Assembly (NCBI RefSeq): GCF_002002885.1
Contig: NZ_CP019510.1
Span: 3,534,001-3,598,000, forward strand
DNA: 64,000 nt
Direction of reading: 5' to 3'
DNA from: Janthinobacterium sp. LM6
GTDB taxonomy: Bacteria > Pseudomonadota > Gammaproteobacteria > Burkholderiales > Burkholderiaceae_D
The notes beneath the pieces are model-generated. The model saw only the letters and a list, made by a program, of their open reading frames with translations, had not been told where the DNA came from and searched no databases. Every line of letters begins with the position of its first letter. The stretch's first letter is position 1. Below, piece by piece: positions 8,401 through 18,978 of the stretch. The translations under genes were made by a program, and so were the position numbers.

Positions 8401-11400
8401 ATGAAAATCAGGACCAAGCTGATCATCAGTACCACCGTCCTGCTGGCGGGCGTGGCGGCCATGGCGGCGGCCAGCCTGCTGCTGGTGAAAGGCATCGAAA
8501 CCCATGTGCACGGCTTGACCGACCGGACCGTGCCGCTGTACACGGAAGTGTTGCGCCTGCGCTATACCGTGCAGGATATGGCGTCGGATTTTTTCGAACT
8601 GGGCAAGGCGGAAGACCTGGCGCAGCTGGAGCAGGTATCAAGCAAGATCGTCGCCAATATCCGGACCGCCGAGAGCATCAGCCAGGACTTGCGGCGTCAT
8701 GGCGAGTCGCAGGCGCCGCGCTATCACACGGCCTTCGAACAGGAATTCCAGCGCATGCGCGTCGCCGTGCGCAAACGCCTGGAAAACGAGGCCTATTACA
8801 AGGCGCAGGCGACGCAGATGCGGCAAGTGCTGGCGCAGATCAAGGCCGCCGCCAAGGCTGCGCGGGGCAAGATCCGCCTGGTCGACAGCCAGGCCCAGGC
8901 CACGGCCGCCGAGGTGCAACTGGAAAGCCAGCGCCTGAACGAGAACGCCCGCTACCTGACCGACCTGCGCAAGAGCATCCACGACATGCAGATCGCGCTG
9001 GCCGAAACGGAGGCCGTGAAGAACCGTTTCCGCATCGCCCCCTTGCGCGAGCGCCTGGCGGCGGCGATGGCGCACCTGGCGGGAACCAGCGAGCGCGACA
9101 TCAGCCTGGCGCAGCAGGCGCTGCGGGCAAAACTGCTGGCCACGGCGCGCCAGATGCTCGATCCCGCCGCCGGCTTGCTGGCCTTGCGCGCCGGTCTGCT
9201 GGCCGAGGGCGGCGCCAGCGCGGCGCAGCAGGCCGCCTATGCCGCCCTGAAGGAGCACACCAGCGGCGCCCTGGCCAGCGCCCACCTGCGCCTGGCCGAG
9301 GAGCTCGACCCCATCGAACTGCAGCTGGCCATCGGACGCGATCGGCTGGCGGAGGCCGGCCGCTACATGCACACCTCGGCCCGCATCGAGGATGCCAGCG
9401 GCGAAATCAACCTGGCCGTCGACGCCATCAGCATCGACGTGGGCGAAGTCATGCTTGCCACGGCAGCCGGCGACGTCACGCGCCTGGGGCAGGATATCGC
9501 GCAACGCATCAGCGCCCTGCACCGCGACATGGCGACCATGCAGACCTTGCTGCAAAGCATAGGCCAGCTGGTCCTGCTGGCCGAAACGCGCGGCGTCAAC
9601 ACCCAGCTCGATGCGGTGGAGCGCGCGGGACAGCGGCTGGTGCAGGCCAAGAGCAGCGTGCTGGACAGCCAGACGGCGCTGGACGAGGTCATCGCCCACG
9701 TGCGCGCCTTCGAGCGCGAGCAGGCCGCCTATTCCACGCAGCAGGTGGCGCGCATCACGGGCCAGCAGCAGGACGCGGTGGCCAAGGTGCGCGAGGGCGT
9801 GCGCCATGCGTTCGTGCTGATCTTCGGCATCGCGCTGGTCCTGCTGCTGGCCTGCGTGGCCATCACCGGACTGATCAGCGCTTCCATCGCCAGGCCGCTG
9901 GCGCGCCTGTCCCATGCCATCGCCCATATCCGCGACGGCAAGGCGCTGTCGGTGCGCGTGGCGCAGCATGGCAGCGATGAACTCGGGCAGCTGATCCTGG
10001 GCTTCAACGGCATGCTCGAGCACGTCGAACAGCGCGACCTGGCGCTCAAGCAGGCCAAGGCCGAGGCCGACGCCGCCAACCGCGCCAAGTCGGCATTCCT
10101 GGCCAAGATGAGCCACGAAATCCGCACGCCGATGAATGGCGTGCTGGGCATGACGGAACTGCTGCAGCGTACAGAACTGAGTCCCAAGCAGCAGCGTTTC
10201 GTGCACACGGTGCACCGTTCGGGCGAAAGCTTGCTGAGCATCATCGACGATATCCTCGACTTTTCCAAGATCGAGGCGGGCAAGCTAGTGCTCGAACACA
10301 TCCCCTTCGACCTGCGCCAGGTGATCGACGATGTCGTGGCGCTGTTTGCCAACGGCATCCAGCGCAAGGCCATCGAATTTACCTGCCGCATCGCCGCCGA
10401 CGTGCCGCAGCACGTGCGCGGCGACCCCGTGCGGCTGCGGCAGATCCTCACCAACCTGCTCAATAACGCCACCAAGTTCACCGAGCGGGGCGAGATTGCC
10501 GTCGATGTCAGCCGCCCCGCCGCCGGCCAGATCCGGCTGGAAGTGCGCGATACGGGCATCGGCATGACGCCGGAAGCGGCAGCGGCCGTCTTCCAGCCCT
10601 TCCGCCAGGCCGACAGCACCACTTCGCGCAAATACGGCGGCACGGGACTGGGCCTGGCCATCATCAAGCAACTGGCGGAGATGATGGAAGGCAACATCGT
10701 GCTGAAATCCGTGGCGGGCCAGGGTTCCAGCTTTGCCGTCACCGTCGCCGTGGGCAGCGTGGCGCCCGGAGACGCGCCGCCGCCGCCGGCGCTGCCCGGC
10801 CTGCGCGCGGCGCCGGACACTGCCGCCGCAGGCCAGGCGCCGCTGCGCATGCTGCTGGTGGAAGACAATGCGATCAACCAGGAAATCGCCCTGGCCATGC
10901 TGGAAGATAGCGGCTACCAAGCCACACCGGCCGACAACGGGCGGCGCGCGCTGGCCCTGTGGGAGCGGCAGACCTTCGATGTGATCCTGATGGATTGCCA
11001 GATGCCGGAAATGGACGGCTTCGAAGCGACCCGGCGCTTGCGCCGCATGGAAACCGAGCAAGGCCGCGTCCGCACGCCGATCATCGCCCTGACGGCCAAT
11101 GCCATCCTCGGCGACCGCGAACTGTGCCTGGACGCGGGCATGGACGACTATCTCGCCAAGCCGTACACGCGCGCCGCCCTGCTGGCCGTGCTGGCCCGCT
11201 GGCGTCCGGCGTCCGCCGCGCCGCCGGCAGCCGGGACGGCGGCAGCCATAGAAACGGCGCCGGCCCCGGCGGAAGCGGCCGCCATCCTCGACGCGGCCGC
11301 CCTGCAAAACCTGCGCGCCATGCGGCGTCCCGGCCGTCCCGACGTGCTGGGCCGCATCATCGACCTGTTCTACAGCGACGCCCCGCGCCTGCTGGGCCAG

Positions 11401-11631
11401 CTGGAAGTGGCGGCCGAGGCCAGCGACGCGGCAGCCCTGCAGCTGGCGGCGCACACGCTCAAGTCGAGCTGCGCCAACGTCGGCGCGCTGGGCCTGTCGG
11501 CCACCTGCCGCGAAATCGAACAATACGCGCGCGGCAATGACGTCGGCAGCGCACTCAACCATATCCGCGGCATCCAGCAAGAACTCGACCGTGTCCTTGC
11601 CGCCCTGGCCCTTGAGAAGGAAGCCATATGA
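8401..11631 (+). CDS. hybrid sensor histidine kinase with REC and Hpt domains
   Basis: A 1,076-residue membrane phosphorelay kinase. TM1 (about 7-28) and TM2 (about 466-490) bracket a long, mostly helical periplasmic region. Then come HAMP, HisKA ([12 protein letters not shown], His572), HATPase_c ([26 protein letters not shown]), a receiver ([13 protein letters not shown], Asp865) and a C-terminal Hpt ([13 protein letters not shown], His1018). All phosphotransfer residues are intact. The His-Asp-His chain lets phosphate pass to a separate receiver, most likely the next gene, whose ATG overlaps this stop (ATGA). GGAG precedes the start. The input probably comes from the binding protein encoded just upstream. 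Confidence 0.93.
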   Translation: MKIRTKLIISTTVLLAGVAAMAAASLLLVKGIETHVHGLTDRTVPLYTEVLRLRYTVQDMASDFFELGKAEDLAQLEQVSSKIVANIRTAESISQDLRRHGESQAPRYHTAFEQEFQRMRVAVRKRLENEAYYKAQATQMRQVLAQIKAAAKAARGKIRLVDSQAQATAAEVQLESQRLNENARYLTDLRKSIHDMQIALAETEAVKNRFRIAPLRERLAAAMAHLAGTSERDISLAQQALRAKLLATARQMLDPAAGLLALRAGLLAEGGASAAQQAAYAALKEHTSGALASAHLRLAEELDPIELQLAIGRDRLAEAGRYMHTSARIEDASGEINLAVDAISIDVGEVMLATAAGDVTRLGQDIAQRISALHRDMATMQTLLQSIGQLVLLAETRGVNTQLDAVERAGQRLVQAKSSVLDSQTALDEVIAHVRAFEREQAAYSTQQVARITGQQQDAVAKVREGVRHAFVLIFGIALVLLLACVAITGLISASIARPLARLSHAIAHIRDGKALSVRVAQHGSDELGQLILGFNGMLEHVEQRDLALKQAKAEADAANRAKSAFLAKMSHEIRTPMNGVLGMTELLQRTELSPKQQRFVHTVHRSGESLLSIIDDILDFSKIEAGKLVLEHIPFDLRQVIDDVVALFANGIQRKAIEFTCRIAADVPQHVRGDPVRLRQILTNLLNNATKFTERGEIAVDVSRPAAGQIRLEVRDTGIGMTPEAAAAVFQPFRQADSTTSRKYGGTGLGLAIIKQLAEMMEGNIVLKSVAGQGSSFAVTVAVGSVAPGDAPPPPALPGLRAAPDTAAAGQAPLRMLLVEDNAINQEIALAMLEDSGYQATPADNGRRALALWERQTFDVILMDCQMPEMDGFEATRRLRRMETEQGRVRTPIIALTANAILGDRELCLDAGMDDYLAKPYTRAALLAVLARWRPASAAPPAAGTAAAIETAPAPAEAAAILDAAALQNLRAMRRPGRPDVLGRIIDLFYSDAPRLLGQLEVAAEASDAAALQLAAHTLKSSCANVGALGLSATCREIEQYARGNDVGSALNHIRGIQQELDRVLAALALEKEAI

Positions 11632-14168
11632 ATACCGCACTGCCCCCGCAACCCCTGGTCCTGGTGGTCGATGACGACACCATGACGCGCATTTTGGTGA
11701 CGGAAGCGCTGGAGCCGGAAGGCTTCCGCATCGAGGAAGCGGCCAGCGGCCTGGAAGCGCTGGCCGCCTTCCAGCGCGGCGTGCCCGATTTGATCCTGCT
11801 CGACGTCGCCATGCCCGGCATGAGCGGCTTCGAATGCTGCGCCCAACTGCGCCGGCTGCCCGGCGGCGCGCACGTGCCCATCGTCGTGCTGACCGGCAAC
11901 GACGACGACGACTCCATCAAGCAGGCGCTGGAAGCGGGCGCCAGCGATTTTATCTCCAAGCCGATGCAATGGCGGCTGCTGGCGCACCGGCTGCGCTACC
12001 TGCTGCGGGCCAGCAGCGCCCTGACCGAGTTGAGCCGCATCCAGGAAAGCCTCAGCCACGCGCAGGCGCTGGCCCGCCTGGGCAACTGGGAATACCGGGT
12101 CGCCGATGGCGACGGCTACTGGTCGCCGGAACTGCTGCGCATCCTGGGCCTCGATGCCGATTCCGGCCCCACCAGCTTCGAACGCCTGCTGCAATGCCTG
12201 CCCGAAGAGCAGCGCCCCCTGCTGCTCGATGCCTTCATGGAACTGCATGCCAGCGGCACCAGCTACGGCCTGGAACACAAGGTGCTGCAGCCGGGCGGCG
12301 GCGAATGCATCGTCTTTCACCAGGCCGAGGCCGTGCGCGAAGGCCATCAGGTGCTGCTGATGCGCGGTACCGTGCAGGACATCACGGAACGCAAGCTGCA
12401 GCAGCGGCGCATCGAATACCTGGCCAACCACGACGCGCTGACGGATTTGCCCAACCGCCAGTTGCTGAACGACCGCATCGGCCAGGCCATCGCCCATGCC
12501 CGCCGCACCCGGCTGCACCTGGCCACGCTGATGCTGGATCTCGACCGTTTCAAGTTCGTCAACGACAGCTATGGCCACCCGGTGGGCGATGCGCTGCTGC
12601 AGGAAGTGGCCCGCCGGCTCAAGCTGGCCGTGCGCGAAGGCGACACCGTGGCCCGCCAGGGCGGCGACGAGTTCGTCATCCTGCTGACGGACTTGCCCGA
12701 TAGCGACACCGCCGAAGACATCGCCAAAAAGGTGCTGGCGGTGTTCGCCGATCCCTTCGTGCTGGGCGAACATACCTTGCACGTGAGCACCAGCATCGGC
12801 GCCAGCGTGTTTCCGTCCGACGGCGACAGCGGCGACATGCTGCTGAAAACGGCCGATGCCGCCCTCTACAGCGCCAAGGACAAGGGCCGCAACGGCTATC
12901 AATTCTACAACCACAAGATGGGCGTGCTGGTGGAAGAGCGCGCCGAAATCGAGCACGCGCTGCACCAGGCGCTGGCGCTGGGCGAGCTGGAACTGCACTA
13001 TCAGCCCAAGGTCAACCTGGTCAGTGGAAAAGTCTATGGCATGGAAGCGCTGCTGCGCTGGCGCCGGCCCGGCATCGGCATGGTGCCGCCGGACCGCTTC
13101 ATTCCGCTGGCCGAGGAAACGGGCATGATCGTGCCCATCGGCGAATGGGTGCTGCGCACGGCTTGCGCGCAACTGGGCGTCTGGCATGCCTACGGCTTTA
13201 CGCATCTGACGATGGCGGTGAACGTGTCGGCGCGCCAGTTCCGTCAGGCCGACATGCCGCAACTGGTGCGCGAAGTGCTGGCCGACAGCGGCGTGCCGGC
13301 CCACTGCCTGGAACTGGAGCTGACGGAGAGCGTGCTGATGCAGAACCGCGACCTCGTGGTGAAGGCGCTGGAACAGTTGAAGGAAATCGGCATCACCTTG
13401 TCGCTGGATGACTTCGGCACCGGCTACTCCAGCCTGTCCTACCTCAAGCAGTTCCCCATCGACGTCGTCAAGATCGATCAATCGTTCATCCGCGACGTGA
13501 CCGACAGCGTGGACGGCGCGTCGCTGACCCGCTCCATCATCGCCATGGCCAAGTCGCTGCGCATGACCACGGTGGCCGAGGGCGTGGAAACGGAAGCACA
13601 ATTGGGATTTCTCAATACCAACCACTGCGACGCCATGCAAGGCTATTACTTCAGCCGCCCGCTGCCCGGCGCCGAGATGGATCTGATGTTGTATGCCGGC
13701 ACCCATTTGCCGCCCGAAAACTGCCACGCCGACGCGCCGCAACGCGTGCTGCTGCTGGTGGACGACGAGGAGCATATCCTGTCTTCCCTGCGCCGCTCGC
13801 TGCGCAAGGAAGGCTACCAGATACTCAGTACCAGCAAGCCGCAGGAAGCGCTGGAACTGGTGGCCGCCCACGCGGTGGGCGTGATCCTCACGGATGCGCG
13901 CATGCCGGGCATGTCCGGCAGCGAGCTTTTGCGCCGCATCAAGGGCGTCTATCCGGAGATCGTGCGCGTGATGTTGTCCGGCTACCCTGAATTGCATTCG
14001 GTCACGGCAGCCATCAACGAAGGCTCGGTGTACAAGTTCATCACCAAACCGTGGGACGAGACCCTGCTGAAAGACCATTTGCGCGAAGCCTTCCAGCGTT
14101 TCGAATCGGGCGTGCAGCGCCCGCCAGTGGGGCCGCATGGCATCGAGATCAGCAACCGTGCCGCCTAG
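11628..14168 (+). CDS. response regulator with REC-PAS-GGDEF-EAL-REC architecture
   Basis: An 846-residue cyclic-di-GMP enzyme. The first receiver has Asp59 ([13 protein letters not shown]). A PAS-like segment (about 145-265) follows. GGDEF is intact at 345-349 and EAL at 473-475 (YGMEALLRW), with [14 protein letters not shown] and KIDQSFI further on, so both synthesis and breakdown of c-di-GMP are possible. A second receiver of RpfG type closes the protein ([13 protein letters not shown], Asp756). Its start overlaps the kinase stop, so they are translationally coupled. It is the likely output of the upstream sensor and would tie a periplasmic ligand to motility or biofilm control. Two receivers at opposite ends are unusual. 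Confidence 0.93.
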   Translation: MNTALPPQPLVLVVDDDTMTRILVTEALEPEGFRIEEAASGLEALAAFQRGVPDLILLDVAMPGMSGFECCAQLRRLPGGAHVPIVVLTGNDDDDSIKQALEAGASDFISKPMQWRLLAHRLRYLLRASSALTELSRIQESLSHAQALARLGNWEYRVADGDGYWSPELLRILGLDADSGPTSFERLLQCLPEEQRPLLLDAFMELHASGTSYGLEHKVLQPGGGECIVFHQAEAVREGHQVLLMRGTVQDITERKLQQRRIEYLANHDALTDLPNRQLLNDRIGQAIAHARRTRLHLATLMLDLDRFKFVNDSYGHPVGDALLQEVARRLKLAVREGDTVARQGGDEFVILLTDLPDSDTAEDIAKKVLAVFADPFVLGEHTLHVSTSIGASVFPSDGDSGDMLLKTADAALYSAKDKGRNGYQFYNHKMGVLVEERAEIEHALHQALALGELELHYQPKVNLVSGKVYGMEALLRWRRPGIGMVPPDRFIPLAEETGMIVPIGEWVLRTACAQLGVWHAYGFTHLTMAVNVSARQFRQADMPQLVREVLADSGVPAHCLELELTESVLMQNRDLVVKALEQLKEIGITLSLDDFGTGYSSLSYLKQFPIDVVKIDQSFIRDVTDSVDGASLTRSIIAMAKSLRMTTVAEGVETEAQLGFLNTNHCDAMQGYYFSRPLPGAEMDLMLYAGTHLPPENCHADAPQRVLLLVDDEEHILSSLRRSLRKEGYQILSTSKPQEALELVAAHAVGVILTDARMPGMSGSELLRRIKGVYPEIVRVMLSGYPELHSVTAAINEGSVYKFITKPWDETLLKDHLREAFQRFESGVQRPPVGPHGIEISNRAA

Positions 14169-14188
14169 GCGCGCCACCGGGAGCCATC

Positions 14189-14563
14189 ATGCAGGAGCTG
14201 CTGTTCTTCGAAGGCTTGCGCGCCCTGGCCGAAGCCGCCTTTCCCAAGCATTGCGCCTGCTGCGGGCGCGTCTTCGCCACGGCGGACGAGTTCATTTTGC
14301 AGACGCAGGCGATGCGCCAGAATGTTTCAGGGCTGAAACAAAGCTTCGATGACAACAACGTGGCCATCGTCGAGGTCTACCGCAACTGCCTGTGCGGCTC
14401 GACCCTGATGGACTTCTTTTCGGACCGGCGCGGCACGTCGGAAGCCAGCCAGCAACGGCGCCAGCTGTTTGAGCGCCTGTTGCCGCTTCTACAAGAAAAA
14501 GGCATGGAACGGCACGCGGCGCGCGAATATCTGCTGCACGTCGTGCGCGGCCAGCTGCCGTGA
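14189..14563 (+). CDS. small Cys-rich protein of unknown function
   Basis: A 124-residue cytoplasmic protein, not recognised. Two cysteine clusters, KHCACCG (residues 21-26) and NCLCG (about 66-69), suggest a bound metal or Fe-S site. The rest is helical and charged. ACCGGGAG lies upstream of ATG 14189. It follows the GGDEF/EAL gene by 20 bases and is surely in its transcript. A role as a metal- or redox-responsive modulator of the phosphorelay is a guess from position only. Confidence 0.7.
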   Translation: MQELLFFEGLRALAEAAFPKHCACCGRVFATADEFILQTQAMRQNVSGLKQSFDDNNVAIVEVYRNCLCGSTLMDFFSDRRGTSEASQQRRQLFERLLPLLQEKGMERHAAREYLLHVVRGQLP

Positions 14564-14626
14564 CGGGGCAACTGGCGTATATGATGCCGCCTGTACACAC
14601 TGACAGGAAAAGGCCGGCGGCGGACC

Positions 14627-15274
14627 ATGACAACCATAACACAACGATTGCAGGAATCCGGCGTCGATGCCGGGCAAGTAGATGCCTTGGCGCAAGATAT
14701 TCAACAGAAGAAATATGGCCCCTTGCTGCAGCAGTTGCTGCTGCGCGGCCTGTGGTCCGACGTCGTCGACGAGTCCATGCCACGGCCGCAATGGCTGGAA
14801 CGCTGGCGCGAACTGGGAGAATCAGGCTTTCCCTTCATCAACTCCCCTGCCCTGCAGCGCCTGCTGGACGCCGGCGTCGACGTGCATGACCTGACGGACG
14901 TCGTGCGTTCCGCGCAGGTATTGACTATCTATAACATCGCCCAGCTGGTCGACGAGCCTTGCCGCGACCTCGGTTACGACGTCGCCGATGCCCCCGACGT
15001 GCATCTGGCGTATGTGGATGAGGCCGGCGCGCCGCACCGGCCCGGCAGCCTGCATGATGCGCTGGAAGAAAGCGATCCGGCAGGCCGCCACGGCCAGCCC
15101 CGTACACTGGAACTGCGCCAGTTCGGCGGCTTGCCGGGCGAATTGCAGAGCGAAATCAAGGACTTGCTGGCGCAAAAAGCGTGGTCGCAGGCGGCCGTCC
15201 TGTGGAAGCGCAGCGTCGGCGGCGAGCTCAAGCAGTGCCTGGCGACGGTGCAGAGCCTGGCGCGCCAGCTGTAG
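14627..15274 (+). CDS. hypothetical protein
   Basis: A 215-residue protein with no signal peptide, membrane segment or motif I recognise. It is helical and acidic, with a leucine-rich N-terminal third. It follows the Cys-rich gene by 63 bases and may be the last gene of the signalling operon. It converges with the DASS permease gene 18 bases further on, without a visible terminator between them. Codon usage is like that of its neighbours. Confidence 0.7.
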   Translation: MTTITQRLQESGVDAGQVDALAQDIQQKKYGPLLQQLLLRGLWSDVVDESMPRPQWLERWRELGESGFPFINSPALQRLLDAGVDVHDLTDVVRSAQVLTIYNIAQLVDEPCRDLGYDVADAPDVHLAYVDEAGAPHRPGSLHDALEESDPAGRHGQPRTLELRQFGGLPGELQSEIKDLLAQKAWSQAAVLWKRSVGGELKQCLATVQSLARQL

Positions 15275-15292
15275 CGGCGGTTATCGCCTGCG

Positions 15293-16798
15293 TTACCAGT
15301 AGCCGAGCACTTTCCACCAGGTCGTGCCCACGACGGCAAAGATCAGCAGTTCCACCACGCACATGATGAAGCCGACCCGCCACCAGTTGCCCATCGTCAC
15401 GAAGCCGCTGCCGAAGATGATGGGCGACGTGCCCGTGGCATAGTGGGTCAGAGTCATCATGATGGCCGAGCCGGCCGTCATCATCAGCATGAACGGCACG
15501 TGGTATTCGGCCGGGATCAGGTGCAGGCCCACCGTCAGGAAGGCCAGCAGCATGGCGCTGATGTGGGCCGTCGTGCTGGCAAAGAAGTAATGCGAGAAGA
15601 CAAACACCAGCACGAGAACGCCGGCGATCGGCAGCCAGTCCATGCCGCTGGCGACAATCGCCGCCTTCATGCCGGCCGAGAACCAGGCGATCACGCCCGT
15701 CTTGTTCAGTTGCTCGGCCATCATGACCAGCGCGCCGAACCACACGAGGGTATCCCAGGCGCTCTTTTCCGACAGCACGTCATCCCAGTCGATGGTGCCG
15801 GTAATAATCAGCACGAACAAGCCGACAAAGGCGACCACCGTCGCATCGAGCGAAAACGCGGGGCCGAACAGCATGGCAGGCACGTTAGCCCACAGCAAGA
15901 GCAGCAAGGCGAAGGTGCCCAGCATGACTTTTTCCGACGGCGACAGCGGGCCCATGCTTTTCAGTTCCGCCTTGGCATAGGTGACGGCGTCGGGCGTGGC
16001 TTTCAGTTCCGGCGGCGACAGCCAGTAGATGATCAACGGCATCGCCAGCAGGCAGACCAGGCCCGGCAGCAGCATGCACAGGGCCCAGGTCGTCCACGTC
16101 AGGTGGAAACTCTGGCCGCTGGCCTTGGCCACGAAGTCGACCACCAGCGGGTTCGGCGCCGTGGCCGTCAGGAACATGGCCGACGTGATCGGGTTGGCAT
16201 GGTAGTTGACGAGGGCCAGATAGGTGCCGACTTTCTTTTCCGTGCCCTTGGCCGGGTCCGAGTCGAAGGCGTTGGCGATCGATTTCATGACGGGGTGGAC
16301 GATGCCGCCGCCGCGCGCCGTATTACTTGGCGTAAATGGCGCCAGCACCAGTTCGCAAATCGCCAGGCCATAGCCGATGCCCATGGTGCGCTTGCCCAGC
16401 AGCGAGATGAACAGCAGGCCGATGCGGCTGCCCAGCCCCGTCTTCTTCAAGCCGCGCGAAATCAGGATCGCCACGACGATGAGCCAGATCAGGGGATTCG
16501 AAAAACTGCTGAGCGCATCCGTGATGGCGCCCTTGGACGAGGTCGACGTCACTTGCGACAAGGACACGATGACGATGGCCATCATCGCCATCACGCCGAT
16601 CGGCATGACTTTCAGGATGATCGCCAGAATCGTGGTGAGGAAGATCGCGACCAGGCCCCAGGCCTTGGGCGTCAAGCCGTCCGGCGCCGGCAGCAATAGC
16701 ATGCTCACCAGCAAGGCCGTGCAAATCAGGGCGGGAACGAGGCGGAATGGGACGGCTTCCTTGAAATGCAGGAACATGTCGCGCACTGTTTTATACAT
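15293..16798 (-). CDS. DASS/SLC13 family anion permease (CitT-like)
   Basis: A 501-residue inner-membrane permease of the divalent anion:sodium symporter family, with about 12 hydrophobic segments. The family signature SNTARGGGIVHPVM and the paired TGTSPIIFGSGF loop are present, as in the citrate and dicarboxylate carriers CitT and TtdT. I place the start at 16798 (MYKTVRDMF), which has AAAGGT upstream; a longer frame reaches 16912 but adds a non-homologous-looking tail. The likely substrates are di- or tricarboxylates. The gene is alone, without a two-component system beside it. Confidence 0.88.
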   Translation of the reverse strand: MYKTVRDMFLHFKEAVPFRLVPALICTALLVSMLLLPAPDGLTPKAWGLVAIFLTTILAIILKVMPIGVMAMMAIVIVSLSQVTSTSSKGAITDALSSFSNPLIWLIVVAILISRGLKKTGLGSRIGLLFISLLGKRTMGIGYGLAICELVLAPFTPSNTARGGGIVHPVMKSIANAFDSDPAKGTEKKVGTYLALVNYHANPITSAMFLTATAPNPLVVDFVAKASGQSFHLTWTTWALCMLLPGLVCLLAMPLIIYWLSPPELKATPDAVTYAKAELKSMGPLSPSEKVMLGTFALLLLLWANVPAMLFGPAFSLDATVVAFVGLFVLIITGTIDWDDVLSEKSAWDTLVWFGALVMMAEQLNKTGVIAWFSAGMKAAIVASGMDWLPIAGVLVLVFVFSHYFFASTTAHISAMLLAFLTVGLHLIPAEYHVPFMLMMTAGSAIMMTLTHYATGTSPIIFGSGFVTMGNWWRVGFIMCVVELLIFAVVGTTWWKVLGYW

Positions 16799-17043
16799 CT
16801 TTATTACCTTTCGCTGTGGGTCAGGCATCCTCGCGGTCGGAATCGTGCACGCAGATTCATGGGCTGGAAGGCGCACAAACCACGCGCCCGCAAGATGACA
16901 GATGCCCAACAATTCTGTTCGGCAATATCATACACGCAAGGCTGGTGCGCCCCCGCCCTGCAACGCCGCCCGCCTCAACTAACTTTCAAATCGTTGATCT
17001 GGACGATGAATTTCCCCCCATGCGTACGGTATGTCAGCGTATG

Positions 17044-18591
17044 CTACGGTTTGAGCCGTTTCGCTTGCTCCATTTTTTTACTCTCATCACAAACCTGTGC
17101 CGCTACTGCTGTGCCCATACGGAAAAATGTACTGCCGTCATTGACGACTTGGAGTTCTACACGCCGACTTTGCTCAAAACATGCCCGCTGCTTCCCGGCA
17201 TCCTTCATGTCGCTGCATGTACTTATGCCATCGCGATCCAAGCGCACATCAATCAACGCCCCAGGCGCATCGATCAAGTCGTCCTTTTCCAGCTGTTTAA
17301 ATACGGTGCAGGCCCTTGCTTGGGCCAATGAAAAATTGCCTTCCTTCCCACGCGGCATGGGATCAGCATAACCGACAATAATAATCTTTCTTTCTTTGGC
17401 TTTCATCGATTGCAAAAAATTTTTAATGGAAAGGGTGGAAAGGCTGGATTGATCATTGACAAATACATCTTTGCCAGAATCAAAATAAATGCCATTCTTA
17501 AACTCTGCACATGAACCTGCCTTGCCCCCTCTAGAAATTTTTACGCCTGCACTATCAAGTTCGACGCGTATACCTTCCCTTTTCTGTGTAACGCTCTCTT
17601 TAGGCAGATTATCCATATCTTTCAGTTCAATATAGCTACGTACTCCGATGCCATGCCACAATACCCGTACATTACTCACGGAAAAGCTATCAGAATCCAT
17701 TTTGCAACTATAAAGTGGCATTCCTTCCGTGTCGGCAGAAGCCTGTAAAACCAATAAATTAGATTTATTTACAATTAATATGGAATCAACTTGCAGGCCT
17801 AAACGTCCCAATACATAGTTAAAGAGGTGCGAACCCGTGGCAGCGGCGATATACGGCAACAGCACAGCAATAAAAATCAAGATCAGACTGACGCTAAGTC
17901 TGTTCTTGGGCGGGGGAGCGCCGGCCACTACAGGTGTTGGGTCAGAAAGCACTGAAATACCCAGTGCCAGAAGGAAACCTGAAACCAAAATAATCAAGGA
18001 TGCCAGTAGTATTTGATTTGAATTTTCCTTGTTGTCAATAATTACGCCTACCACGATCAAGCCCGTCGATAACGTGAAAATCAACCATGGAATACTATAG
18101 AAAATTGCTGCCGAAAAGTCCTCCACCAATCTATAGGCTATGCAGATAAATGCCACAATTATCAAAGGCGAAATTATATAAAGACACCAAATATAGTCTT
18201 TGTCTGCATCCGTAAAAATATCTTCAAACAACAAATAGGAAATGTAGAAACCTATTGAGGAAAATATAAAAATTGCAATTATGTAATTGCTGCTTTTTAG
18301 CCCGCCAGTCGCTTTGGGCTTTTGCATTACCCATGGAACATAGGCCATGAATCCAAAACCCGCCAACATGGCTCCCGTAATAGAAAAGCCAAGTGCAATA
18401 AAAATAAAAAATAAACTATCGCCTAAACTCAAGCCTGTCGGAAAGAAGCCAATTACAAAAAAACAGTATGTGAAAATAGCTGCGACGCCCAGTGCCGAAC
18501 CAGCACCAACACCCAGTGCTCCCATGGTCTTCAGGCGTTCAACCTTCAACTTCTCTATCTCGGCTATTTGCCTTTTTTCATCCAGTGTCAT
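17044..18591 (-). CDS. AT-rich membrane protein with C-terminal OmpA-like domain
   Basis: About 515 residues from ATG 18591; the frame stays open to 18705, and no good ribosome site decides the start. The N-terminal half holds a charged helix (KRQIAEIEKLKVERLK) and six to seven hydrophobic segments. After a last membrane segment, a soluble region ends in an OmpA/MotB-like pattern: IVGYADPMPRGKEGN, LAQARACTVFKQL, and RRVELQVV. This fold often binds peptidoglycan, but the order here (many TM segments first) is not standard. Base composition is clearly more AT-rich than both neighbours, which suggests acquisition by transfer. It could anchor an inner-membrane complex to the wall. No function is assigned. 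Confidence 0.7.
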   Translation of the reverse strand: MTLDEKRQIAEIEKLKVERLKTMGALGVGAGSALGVAAIFTYCFFVIGFFPTGLSLGDSLFFIFIALGFSITGAMLAGFGFMAYVPWVMQKPKATGGLKSSNYIIAIFIFSSIGFYISYLLFEDIFTDADKDYIWCLYIISPLIIVAFICIAYRLVEDFSAAIFYSIPWLIFTLSTGLIVVGVIIDNKENSNQILLASLIILVSGFLLALGISVLSDPTPVVAGAPPPKNRLSVSLILIFIAVLLPYIAAATGSHLFNYVLGRLGLQVDSILIVNKSNLLVLQASADTEGMPLYSCKMDSDSFSVSNVRVLWHGIGVRSYIELKDMDNLPKESVTQKREGIRVELDSAGVKISRGGKAGSCAEFKNGIYFDSGKDVFVNDQSSLSTLSIKNFLQSMKAKERKIIIVGYADPMPRGKEGNFSLAQARACTVFKQLEKDDLIDAPGALIDVRLDRDGISTCSDMKDAGKQRACFEQSRRVELQVVNDGSTFFRMGTAVAAQVCDESKKMEQAKRLKP

Positions 18592-18978
18592 GGTATTAAA
18601 TGGTAGATTGACGTTTTGATATTGTAATGCAGTTTTCTTTCCTGCAATCAATAAATTTATCAAATATACATGTGAGTTGAAGTTGACAATAAGACTGGTC
18701 ACCATGCAGGAATTTGCCGAACCCGGCGCGGTGACTTGGGCCTCAAAAACTGAGCCAGGTCAAGACTCTGGCTGCCGCCCGCCTGTTTCAAGGCGTATTC
18801 CAGCCCGATCTTGCCAGCCGCACTATAATGTTGGCACCGTGTGCGGCAGCATTGGCGGCGATAGACGGTAACAATTTCGTGTGGAGGCCGGTACAATAGC
18901 GTCTGGGCCTACACAGGGTTTCACTTTTGCCAGCAGTTGCCAGCAACTAACCATTTTTTTGACCAGCCAACAAATACT
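18592..18978. other. intergenic region between divergent genes
   Basis: About 390 bases (270 if the leftward gene starts at 18705). It should contain the fpr promoter. TACAAT at 18892-18897 could be a -10 element, but no matching -35 is clear. No gene or strong hairpin is seen. Confidence 0.4.

Noticed and set aside
11370..14177. A 935-codon minus-strand frame opposite the GGDEF/EAL gene
   Set aside because: Antisense shadow; all conserved motifs are on the plus strand.
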